DNA from: Alphaproteobacteria bacterium
Lineage (GTDB): Bacteria > Pseudomonadota > Alphaproteobacteria > Bin95
Assembly: GCA_022827685.1 (NCBI GenBank)
Contig: JAJEIH010000058.1
Span: 1-48,986, forward strand
Length of the DNA stretch: 48,986 nucleotides
Direction: 5' to 3'
Shown here: positions 11,282 to 20,309 of the stretch, piece by piece
Layout: each line of letters starts with the position of its first letter
Position numbering within the stretch: the stretch's first letter is position 1
Notes under the pieces: model-generated
What the model was told of the DNA's origin: nothing
Seen by the model: the letters and a program-made list of their open reading frames with translations, nothing else
Databases searched by the model: none
Translations under genes and position numbers: made by a program

Positions 11282-12055
11282 GATGGTCCCGCTGAGATAG
11301 GGCGCCGCGCGCCCGGAAATCACCACCCGGTCCCCCTGCACGGTGCAGGCAAGCCGACCGCCGCGCTCCGATACCTGCCGGGCCGTCAGCGCCGTCTTGC
11401 CGAGCCGGTTCGCCCAATAAGGAGCCAGAGCGCAATGCGCCGAGCCCGTTACCGGGTCCTCGTCGATGCCCGCGCCCGGCGCGAAGCATCGCGACACGAA
11501 ATCCACCTCGCCGCCCGGCGCGGTGGCCGCAGTGATCCCATCGTTCAGCGCGGCGAGCCGGCGGAAGTCAGGACTGAGCGCCCGGACGGACGGCTCGTCG
11601 GGGAAGACCGCCACGCATATGAACGGGGCTTCCAGAACCGCTTCGGGAGCCGCCCCCAGCGCATCCGCCAGACCTTCCGGCTCCGCGGCCGCTTCGGGGG
11701 CATTGGCCGGGAATTCCATGCTCAGAACAGGGCCGTTGCGATAGACGGTCAGCCTGCCGCTGCGCGTCTCAAACTCGACCTTCTGCACCTCCCGATGGAC
11801 ATGCTCGAAGACGACATGGGCGGAAGCGAGCGTCGCATGGCCGCACAGATCAACCTCGACCTTGGGCGTGAACCAGCGCAGCCGCCACGCCAGCCCTTCC
11901 GGCACCAGGAAAGCCGTCTCGGAAAGATTGTTCTCAAGCGCGATGGACTGCAGCAACGAATCCGCCGGCCACTCCTCCAGCAGGCAGACGGCGGCCGGAT
12001 TGCCGGCGAACGCCCGGTCCGCAAAGGCGTCCACCTGGTAAAGCGGTATTCTCAT
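11270..12055 (-). CDS. PhzF family epimerase/isomerase-like protein
   Basis: A 261-residue protein of the PhzF (diaminopimelate-epimerase-like) fold. The start M-R-I-P-L-Y-Q-V-D-A-F and F-A-G-N-P-A-A-V, then N-N-L-S-E-T-A-F with the conserved catalytic Glu46, D-L-C-G-H-A-T-L-A-S-A and the C-terminal D-P-V-T-G-S-A-H are the family signatures. PhzF itself isomerises trans-2,3-dihydro-3-hydroxyanthranilate in phenazine synthesis, but no other phenazine genes are here, and most homologues have unknown substrates. Its stop lies in the duplicated junction before the dehydratase; both may act on small amino- or keto-acids, which is only inference. Confidence 0.85.
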   Translation of the reverse strand: MRIPLYQVDAFADRAFAGNPAAVCLLEEWPADSLLQSIALENNLSETAFLVPEGLAWRLRWFTPKVEVDLCGHATLASAHVVFEHVHREVQKVEFETRSGRLTVYRNGPVLSMEFPANAPEAAAEPEGLADALGAAPEAVLEAPFICVAVFPDEPSVRALSPDFRRLAALNDGITAATAPGGEVDFVSRCFAPGAGIDEDPVTGSAHCALAPYWANRLGKTALTARQVSERGGRLACTVQGDRVVISGRAAPYLSGTIELP

Positions 12056-12097
12056 GGGGCCGCGACCATAGCAGCGGCACGCCGAAAATCCAGCCGG

Positions 12098-12886
12098 TCA
12101 GGACCCTGCGAAGTTCACCCGGATACGTCCGAGCGGCCCGAAATCGGAGACCGCCAGCGTGTCCGGCCCCGGAACCGGCAGCACGCCCGTGCAGGACCCC
12201 GTGGTCACGAACTGGCCCGCCGTCATCCCGAGACCCAGGCCGGAGAGATGGTTGGCGAGCCAGCGCACCGCCTCGACCGGATGGCCCATCATCGCCCGGC
12301 CGGTGCCGCGCCCCGCCTCCTCGCCATTGAAGGTCAGGCTCACTTCCTGATCCACGCAGTCGATACCGCGCCAGTCCTCGAATTCACGGCCCACGATATA
12401 GCGCCCGGTGCCGCCATGGTCGGCGATGGTGCCGATCGGGCCGAGCGGCTGGTCATCGGCCAGCCGGCGCTCCGGAATCTCGATGCCGGCGATCAGCGAG
12501 CCGATGGCGGCTTCGACTTCGTCCCTGCTGTAAGGCTGCGCTCGCGCCGGCAGGTCGGCGGAGAGCCGGAAACCGTATTCGCTCTCGTAGATCGGCCCCA
12601 GCAGGTCCGCAAGGCGGTATTCGATCTCCGTCCCCTCATCGACCATGCCCTCGCAGATATGTCCGGCGAACGGCCCGGAGAGGCCCATCGCCTGCTGCGC
12701 GGCGGCCGCGGTCGCGCCGATCTTCCAGCCGACAATCTTCCGGTCTTCCATCGCATGAAGCGCCTGCCAAACGGCCTTCGCCTCGTCCTCGTTGCGGGGC
12801 GCGCAGGCCTCGGGAATCGCCGGCTCGCGCCGTCCCGCCAAACGCGCCTCGCGCAGGAACGCTGCGGCGGTTTTCGCTCTCGACAT
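12098..12886 (-). CDS. 2-keto-4-pentenoate hydratase family protein (MhpD/HpcG-like)
   Basis: A 262-residue member of the fumarylacetoacetate hydrolase superfamily, hydratase branch, which adds water to 2-hydroxypenta-2,4-dienoate-type acids in aromatic meta-cleavage pathways. Visible family features are V-G-W-K-I-G-A-T near residue 52, the acidic metal ligands Glu101 and Glu103 in I-Y-E-S-E-Y, and V-T-T-G-S-C-T-G near residue 230. The ATG at 12886 overlaps the EF-G-like stop by 4 bases; an in-frame extension upstream lies inside that gene and is rejected. There is no meta-cleavage dioxygenase or aldolase nearby, so the substrate may be another 2-oxo acid. Confidence 0.82.
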   Translation of the reverse strand: MSRAKTAAAFLREARLAGRREPAIPEACAPRNEDEAKAVWQALHAMEDRKIVGWKIGATAAAAQQAMGLSGPFAGHICEGMVDEGTEIEYRLADLLGPIYESEYGFRLSADLPARAQPYSRDEVEAAIGSLIAGIEIPERRLADDQPLGPIGTIADHGGTGRYIVGREFEDWRGIDCVDQEVSLTFNGEEAGRGTGRAMMGHPVEAVRWLANHLSGLGLGMTAGQFVTTGSCTGVLPVPGPDTLAVSDFGPLGRIRVNFAGS

Positions 12887-14898
12887 CAATGCGCCTCCGC
12901 TTGCTTGCGCGCCTCGACGATGTCGTCGGCGAGCTTTCCGGACAGTTCCTGGAGATGGTCGAATTCCCAGTCGAACGTGCCCACGCCGAGCGTCAGCGAG
13001 CGCAGTTCGATAATCATGTCGGACATTTCCGACTGCGGCAGGAAGGCGTCCACCCGGTCCCAACCGGCCCAGCCCTCGCGGGCGTCGAAACCGAGTATCT
13101 GGCCGCGGCGGCCCGCCAGCAGCCGCTGGATATTCGCCGTGTATTCGGACGGGATATGCACCTGCACCTTCAGGATCGGTTCCAGCAGGATCGGGCTGCA
13201 ATTCGGCAGTCCTTCGCTCATGGCGAGCCGCCCGGCGGTCTTGAACGCCTGTTCGGAGCTGTCCACGGGATGGTGCTTGCCGTCCTTCAGCGTCACCACG
13301 AGGTCCACCACCGGGAAGCCGAGCGGCCCGCGGGACAGGAACTCGCGCACGCCGGTCTCCACGGCCGGGATGAACTGGCGCGGCACCGACCCGCCGACCA
13401 CCTTCTCCTCGAAGGCAAAGCCTTCGCCTCTCGGCAGCGGCGCGATGTCGACCACCACATCGCCAAACTGCCCGTGGCCGCCGGACTGGCGCTTGAAGCG
13501 CGAATGCTGCTGCGTCCCCTTGCGGATGGTCTCGCGGTAGGGCGTCTGCGGGCGCTCGGTTTCCACGGCGATGTTGTATTTGCTCTGGAGCCGCGCGACG
13601 CCGACCTGGAGATGCTGGTCCCCCTGGCCCCAGAGCAGCAATTGATGCGTCTCCGGGTTGGGCTCTATCCGGTAGGAGCTGTCCTCCTCAGCAAGCCGCT
13701 GGAGGGCCCCGGAAAGCTTCACCTCGTCGCTGCGCTTCTCGGCATGGAGCGCTATGGCGTAGATCGCGCTGAGCTGTCCCGGCCAGGCGTCCGGCTTCTC
13801 CGCGCCGCCGGCGGTCAGCATCTGGCCGGTCTCGAAGGCGTCGAGACGCCCGATAGCGACGACATCGCCCGCCTCGGCCGAGCTCACCTTGGTCAGGTTG
13901 GCGCCGTGCATGCTGGCCAGATTGCCGAGGCGCTCGCCGCCCAGATTGTCGCCCTCGTTGAGCGTGCCGGAGAAGACGCGGGCGAGATTCTGCTTGCCCT
14001 GGTGCTGCGCATGGTAGGTCTTGAAGATCTGCAGCGCCGCGCCGTCGCCGGCCCCGAACCGGGCGGCGGCGCGCGAGACATCGGGCGTGTCGTGGCGCAG
14101 CGCCTTGAGCAGGCGGACTATGCCGTGGTCCCGCTCCGCCGCGCCGAGCATCACCGGCACGATATGGCCCTCCGCCAGCGCGGCCTTGAAATAGGAGTAG
14201 ATCTCGTCGCGGGCGGGAACGGCTTCCTCCAGCAGCGCCTCGAGCAGCGTGTCGTCGAAGTCCGCCAGCGCCTCCATGAGTTCCTGGCGCGCGAGTTCGG
14301 TGTCGTCCCCCACCGAGTCCGGAACCTTTATGAGTTCCGAAGGCCCGCCTTCGCTGTAACTGTAGGCGCGCTCGCTGATGAGATCGACATAGCCCGACAC
14401 GGCTTCGCCCTCGACGACGGGAATATGGCGCACCACCAGCGGCTTGCCGGACACCCCCTGCAGGGCCTCCATGGTTTCCGCCAGCCCCTGGGTCACGGTG
14501 TCGATCTTGTTGATGAAGATGATGTGCGGGATGTTGCGCGCATTGAGGAAGCGCAGGATCGGCGCCAGCATGATGGCGCGCGCCGGGTCCGGTTCGCAGA
14601 CCACAACCGCGATGTCCGCGACCACGGCGCCGTGCATCGCCTCCTGCAGGAATTCGACCGAGCCGGGGCAGTCCAGCACCGTCCAGTCGTCGCCCAGATA
14701 GTTGAAGCGCGCCGGCAGGATCTCCGTGCTCATGTTCCGGTCGCGCGATTCCGGCGACGCGTCGCCGACTGTGTTGCCGTCCCTGACGCTGCCCTTGCGC
14801 GTCAATGCCCCGGCGGCGTGCAGCATGGCTTCCATCAGGCTCGTCTTGCCGCTGAGATAAGGGCCCACAAGGGCCACGCATCGCGCGTTCGTGCTCAT
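12886..14898 (-). CDS. Elongation factor G-like GTPase
   Basis: A 670-residue translational-GTPase-family protein with EF-G domain order: G domain, domain II, III, IV (G-G-H-G-Q-F-G-D-V-V near residue 470) and a C-terminal domain V ending near Q-L-Q-G-like L-S-G-K-L. The P-loop is G-P-Y-L-S-G-K-T (residues 12-19) and the guanine motif is N130-K-I-D. Two features differ from canonical EF-G: the G3 motif reads D-C-P-G-S-V-E-F with Ser80 in place of the catalytic His, and switch I lacks R-G-I-T-I (here R-N-M-S-T). This matches the paralogous EF-G-like branch found in many alphaproteobacteria, not the main translocase. A GGGAGGG ribosome site precedes the ATG. Confidence 0.9.
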   Translation of the reverse strand: MSTNARCVALVGPYLSGKTSLMEAMLHAAGALTRKGSVRDGNTVGDASPESRDRNMSTEILPARFNYLGDDWTVLDCPGSVEFLQEAMHGAVVADIAVVVCEPDPARAIMLAPILRFLNARNIPHIIFINKIDTVTQGLAETMEALQGVSGKPLVVRHIPVVEGEAVSGYVDLISERAYSYSEGGPSELIKVPDSVGDDTELARQELMEALADFDDTLLEALLEEAVPARDEIYSYFKAALAEGHIVPVMLGAAERDHGIVRLLKALRHDTPDVSRAAARFGAGDGAALQIFKTYHAQHQGKQNLARVFSGTLNEGDNLGGERLGNLASMHGANLTKVSSAEAGDVVAIGRLDAFETGQMLTAGGAEKPDAWPGQLSAIYAIALHAEKRSDEVKLSGALQRLAEEDSSYRIEPNPETHQLLLWGQGDQHLQVGVARLQSKYNIAVETERPQTPYRETIRKGTQQHSRFKRQSGGHGQFGDVVVDIAPLPRGEGFAFEEKVVGGSVPRQFIPAVETGVREFLSRGPLGFPVVDLVVTLKDGKHHPVDSSEQAFKTAGRLAMSEGLPNCSPILLEPILKVQVHIPSEYTANIQRLLAGRRGQILGFDAREGWAGWDRVDAFLPQSEMSDMIIELRSLTLGVGTFDWEFDHLQELSGKLADDIVEARKQAEAH

Positions 14899-14913
14899 CG
14901 TCCCTCCCCGTGT

Positions 14914-14933
14914 CCGGCCGTCCCGTCGGCCGG
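14914..14933. other. Small hairpin upstream of the EF-G-like gene
   Basis: CCGGCCG at 14914-14920 and CGGCCGG at 14927-14933 form a perfect 7-bp stem with a 6-nt loop, about 15 bases upstream of the EF-G-like start, so it would lie in that gene's leader. It could influence translation or be a protein site. Nothing further can be said. Confidence 0.35.
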
Positions 14934-14991
14934 CGCCCAATGTTTCCATGCGGTGACACGCTCGGCAACGAAAAAGGCAATGTGCACTTCC

Positions 14992-15020
14992 TTGACTGCC
15001 TCCCGGCGGCGGGCAAGATG
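14992..15020 (+). promoter_or_regulatory. Possible sigma-70 promoter for the FAH-family gene
   Basis: TTGACT (14992-14997) matches five of six bases of a -35 box. After 17 bases comes AAGATG (15015-15020), a weak -10. It would place a transcript start about 25 bases before the ATG at 15051. The position in the only gap between divergent genes supports it. Confidence 0.35.
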
Positions 15021-15050
15021 CGGCGCCATGCAAAGGAAGGAAGCGGCATC

Positions 15051-15737
15051 ATGACTTATGCGGTTCCGGCTCCGGCCCGAACGGTACTGCCGGTCAGCGG
15101 ATCGGAAGCGGTGTTTCCCGTCGGCCGGATATTCTGCGTCGGGCGCAACTACGCGGAGCACACGCGCGAGATGGGCCACGACCCGGACCGCGAGCCGCCC
15201 TTCTTCTTTATGAAGCCCGCGACCTCCGTCGTCGCCTGCGGCGGCGATATGCCCTACCCGCCCGGCACCACGGACCTGCACCACGAGATGGAACTGGTCG
15301 CCGCCATCGGGACCGGCGGGCGGGACATCGCCGAGGAGGACGCGCTCGGCCATGTCTTCGGCTATGCCGCCGGCCTCGACATGACGCGCCGGGACCTGCA
15401 GGGCGTCGCCAAGCAGCTCGGCCGGCCGTGGGAGGTCGGCAAGGCGTTCGACCATGCCGCGCCCTGCTCGCCCGTGGTGATGGCAAGCGAAATCGGCCAC
15501 CCGGAGACAGGGGCCGTGCGCCTGCATGTCAATGGCGAACTCCGGCAGGACGGCGATATCTCGGAGATGATCTGGAGCCTGCCGGAGGTGATCGCGCACA
15601 TCTCGGCGCTCTTCGCGCTCATGCCGGGCGACCTCATCATGACCGGGACTCCCGCCGGCGTCGCCGCCGTCTCCCCCGGCGACCGCCTCGAAGGCGAGGT
15701 CGAGGGCGTCGGACGGATCGAGGTGAAGGTGGTGTAG
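15051..15737 (+). CDS. Fumarylacetoacetate hydrolase family protein (FAHD1/fumarylpyruvate-hydrolase-like)
   Basis: A 228-residue metal-dependent hydrolase or decarboxylase acting on acylpyruvate-type compounds. The family core starts at I-F-C-V-G-R-N-Y-A-E-H. The divalent-metal ligands are Glu79 and Glu81 in H-H-E-M-E-L-V and Asp110 in G-L-D-M-T-R-R-D-L-Q, spaced as in FAHD1 (oxaloacetate decarboxylase/acylpyruvase) and bacterial fumarylpyruvate hydrolases. T-G-T-P-A-G-V sits near the C-terminus. The start is the ATG at 15051, preceded by AAGGAAGG; upstream in-frame codons lack support. It is divergent from the EF-G-like gene and stands alone, so the physiological substrate is open. Confidence 0.85.
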   Translation: MTYAVPAPARTVLPVSGSEAVFPVGRIFCVGRNYAEHTREMGHDPDREPPFFFMKPATSVVACGGDMPYPPGTTDLHHEMELVAAIGTGGRDIAEEDALGHVFGYAAGLDMTRRDLQGVAKQLGRPWEVGKAFDHAAPCSPVVMASEIGHPETGAVRLHVNGELRQDGDISEMIWSLPEVIAHISALFALMPGDLIMTGTPAGVAAVSPGDRLEGEVEGVGRIEVKVV

Positions 15738-15756
15738 GCCCGTGCGATAAAGGGGG

Positions 15757-15787
15757 CTTGCAAAGCTGCGCATCCGGGCTAACCTTG
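15757..15787 (+). promoter_or_regulatory. Possible RpoH-type promoter upstream of DUF4167
   Basis: CTTG at 15757-15760 is followed after 18 bases by CTAACCTTG (15779-15787), a partial match to the alphaproteobacterial heat-shock pattern CTTG-N17/18-CYTATNTNNG. The spacing equals that of the better site before clpB. The -10 half is weak. Confidence 0.3.
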
Positions 15788-15825
15788 TGTCGGGTTCCGC
15801 GGGGAAGCTATTGCAGCGGAGCCGG

Positions 15826-15862
15826 AACGACGCGAATGAGAGCCCGCTGGCCTCGCGTCGTT
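15826..15862. other. 10-bp-stem hairpin in the DUF4167 leader
   Basis: AACGACGCGA at 15826-15835 pairs perfectly with TCGCGTCGTT at 15853-15862 around a 17-nt loop. It ends 28 bases before the DUF4167 ATG. No T-tract follows, so it is more likely a leader element or end of the upstream transcript than a classic terminator. Confidence 0.45.
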
Positions 15863-15890
15863 CATCACCGCCTCTAGATACAGAGAGCAC

Positions 15891-16409
15891 ATGAAGCAAA
15901 ACCTGCCACCGCGCCGCTCACGCGGCCGCAGCAACATGCGGAGCGGACGTGCGCCCGCCCACCGCAACCAGGCCCTCGAAAGCAACGGACCGGAAGGACG
16001 GGTGCGCGGCACCGCGCAGCAGATCCTCGACCGCTATCTGGCAATGGCGCGCGACGCCCAGTCCAGCGGCGACTCGGTGCTGGCGGAGAACCTGTTCCAG
16101 CATGCCGAGCACTACCAGCGCCTGGTGGCGCAGTTCGCGCCGCCTCAGGCGCAGCAGCCGCAGCCGGCGCCGGCGGACGCTCAACGCAACGCCGACGGCG
16201 CACAGGATTCCGAGGCCGAGGCCCGGCCCGACCGGGAGGCCGCCGACCGGCCTTCCGAGGCCGAGGGCGGCGAATCGGCGAATCCCCGTCCACGCCGCCG
16301 CCGCCGCCAGCGCAACGCTCCGGTCGAGGAGACCGCCGCCGAAACCGGCGAGGCGGCACAGCCGGCGGAAGGCGCTCCCGCCGAAGAGGCGACGGCCGAA
16401 GCGGTCTGA
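15891..16409 (+). CDS. DUF4167 domain-containing protein
   Basis: A 172-residue, strongly charged protein. The N-terminal half carries the alphaproteobacterial DUF4167 domain: a basic head ([10 protein letters not shown]), then [15 protein letters not shown] and [11 protein letters not shown], a pair of helices spanning about residues 40-80. The rest is low-complexity Gln, Pro, Glu and Ala with an internal Arg-rich patch (R-P-R-R-R-R-R-Q-R). The composition suggests RNA or nucleic-acid contact, but no function is established. In Alphaproteobacteria it usually lies just before clpB, as here. Confidence 0.85.
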   Translation: MKQNLPPRRSRGRSNMRSGRAPAHRNQALESNGPEGRVRGTAQQILDRYLAMARDAQSSGDSVLAENLFQHAEHYQRLVAQFAPPQAQQPQPAPADAQRNADGAQDSEAEARPDREAADRPSEAEGGESANPRPRRRRRQRNAPVEETAAETGEAAQPAEGAPAEEATAEAV

Positions 16410-16441
16410 CCTCCGGTTGCGCGAGGGGCGCGCCGCATCTT

Positions 16442-16473
16442 CTTGCATGCGCCGCCGCCGGTTCCCATATCCG
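16442..16473 (+). promoter_or_regulatory. RpoH (heat-shock sigma) promoter for clpB
   Basis: CTTG (16442-16445), an 18-base spacer, then CCCATATCCG (16464-16473). This fits the alphaproteobacterial RpoH pattern CTTG-N17/18-CYTATNTNNG at all but one fixed position. Transcription would start near 16480, about 67 bases before the clpB ATG. Heat-shock control of clpB is well established in proteobacteria. Confidence 0.7.
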
Positions 16474-16546
16474 TCTTCGAGCGGGAGCGGCGCGCAGGCT
16501 GCGGCCCTCCCGACAAAGGCTCGCGTCTGAAGACGGAGACGGACAT

Positions 16547-19129
<2,583 letters not shown>

Positions 19130-19175
19130 CAAGGCCGCGGAAATCCGAAATGGGACAGCCTGTCGGTCCGGCAAT

Positions 19176-19434
19176 GTCGATTGGCAGAGATTGCGCATCG
19201 ACGAAGACGGGAAACTCGTGATCCCGGCCGACATGCGTGCAGCGATGCTTGTCGACAAAACGGGTCTCTATGACCGCGCGCGTGGTCGATGGGGAACTGC
19301 GGATACTTGCACCCGAAGCGGCCGTCGCCCATTTGCAGCGGATGGTGCGGGGCGAGGCGCGTGAAGGCGTCTCCATGGCCGATGAACTGATTGCTGAGCG
19401 CCGCGCAGAAGAACGCCGCGAAGCCGACGGGTAA
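19176..19434 (+). pseudogene. Frameshifted AbrB/SpoVT-type antitoxin remnant
   Basis: From 19176 one frame reads V-D-W-Q-R-L-R-I-D-E-D-G-K-L-V-I-P-A-D-M-R, the swapped-hairpin DNA-binding start of AbrB-like antitoxins. After about 19262 the continuation T-A-R-V-V-D-G-E-L-R-I-L-A-P-E-A-A and the characteristic tail G-V-S-M-A-D-E-L-I-A-E-R-R-A-E lie in the next frame and stop at 19434. No start codon is in frame with the first half. So at least one frameshift has broken the gene. Such antitoxins normally pair with a PIN-domain toxin directly downstream, and none is present. The remnant sits right after clpB. Confidence 0.75.
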
Positions 19435-19453
19435 AGGGCTTTCCAACGCAGAA

Positions 19454-19494
19454 GCGTTTCGGATTGGAACGTATATCGGGCCGATCCGAAACGC
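19454..19494. terminator. Hairpin between convergent transcripts
   Basis: GCGTTTCGGATTGG (19454-19467) pairs with CCGATCCGAAACGC (19481-19494), 13 of 14 positions, around a 13-nt loop. It lies between the rightward clpB/antitoxin remnant and the stop of the leftward crotonase gene at 19502. There is no T-tract, so a two-way terminator role is inferred from place and symmetry. Confidence 0.55.
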
Positions 19495-19501
19495 CTCCGC
19501 T

Positions 19502-20278
19502 CTACTCGCCCCTGAAGTTCGGGCGGCGTTTTTCGGTGAAGGAGGCGACGCCCTCGGCGAAGTCGGCGCTCATCCGCAGCCGGCCGTAGGCCTGGCCCTC
19601 GATCTCCATGGCCTGTTCGAGCGGCGCGTTCTCGCCGGCGTTGAACACCTGCTTCAGCGTGCGCTGGGCGAGCGGGGAGAAACGGCGCAACTCCTTCACC
19701 AGCGCGTCCGTCGCCGCTTCGAGTTCCGCGTCCCCGACCAGTTCGCAGGCGAGGCCCCAATCGAAGGCTTCCCGCCCCGTGATCCGGCGGGCGCGCATCG
19801 CCACGTTCTTGGCGCGCGAAATGCCGATCATGCGCTGCAGCCGGGCCGAGCCGCCGGAGCCCGGAATCATGCCGAGATTGATCTCCGGCAGCGCAAGCCG
19901 GGCCGTTTCGGTCACGATGCGGAAATCGCAGGCGAGCGCGAGTTCGAAGCCCACGCCCATGCAGAAGCCGCGTATGGCGGCGATCACGGGTTTCGAGCAG
20001 CGCTCGGCGGCGGCGATGTTCTTGTGAAGCTGCGAAACCGTCTCGGGGTTCGCTTCCATGAAGCCCGGAATGTCGCCGCCGCTGGTGAAATGCTCGCCCT
20101 CCCCCCGGACCACGACCACGCGCACCGCCGGGTCGCGGTCGAACGCCTCGAAGGCCGCGCGCAGAAGCGGGCGCTGCGCCATCCGCACGACATTGAGCGG
20201 CGGCCGGTCGAGCACGATGTCCGCGCGCTCATTCTCCGGGTCGGTCTCGATTCGGAATCCGTCGGTCTCGAGTGTCAT
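19502..20278 (-). CDS. Enoyl-CoA hydratase/isomerase (crotonase) family protein
   Basis: A 258-residue crotonase-fold protein. The oxyanion-hole segment is F-T-S-G-G-D-I near residue 65, and M-G-V-G-F-E-L-A-L-A-C-D contains the first catalytic Glu. L-P-E-I-N-L-G-M-I-P-G-S-G-G has the second Glu in P-E-I. With both Glu present a hydratase activity is possible; isomerase or other CoA chemistry cannot be excluded. The ATG at 20278 is preferred to an in-frame start 63 bases upstream that would overlap the hyuB-like gene. It follows that gene by 31 bases and is the last gene of the otnK-like operon. Confidence 0.85.
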   Translation of the reverse strand: MTLETDGFRIETDPENERADIVLDRPPLNVVRMAQRPLLRAAFEAFDRDPAVRVVVVRGEGEHFTSGGDIPGFMEANPETVSQLHKNIAAAERCSKPVIAAIRGFCMGVGFELALACDFRIVTETARLALPEINLGMIPGSGGSARLQRMIGISRAKNVAMRARRITGREAFDWGLACELVGDAELEAATDALVKELRRFSPLAQRTLKQVFNAGENAPLEQAMEIEGQAYGRLRMSADFAEGVASFTEKRRPNFRGE

Positions 20279-20309
20279 GGCCGTTAGCCGTCCCTTGTCG
20301 TCGGTAGTC

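Noticed and set aside
11270-12055. Phenazine biosynthesis locus
   Set aside because: Only a PhzF-fold protein is present; no phzA-E or phzG genes are nearby, and most PhzF-fold proteins are unrelated to phenazines.
19176-19434. Programmed frameshift in the antitoxin gene
   Set aside because: No slippery heptamer is seen at the frame change, no start is in frame with the first half and the toxin partner is absent, so decay is the simpler reading.
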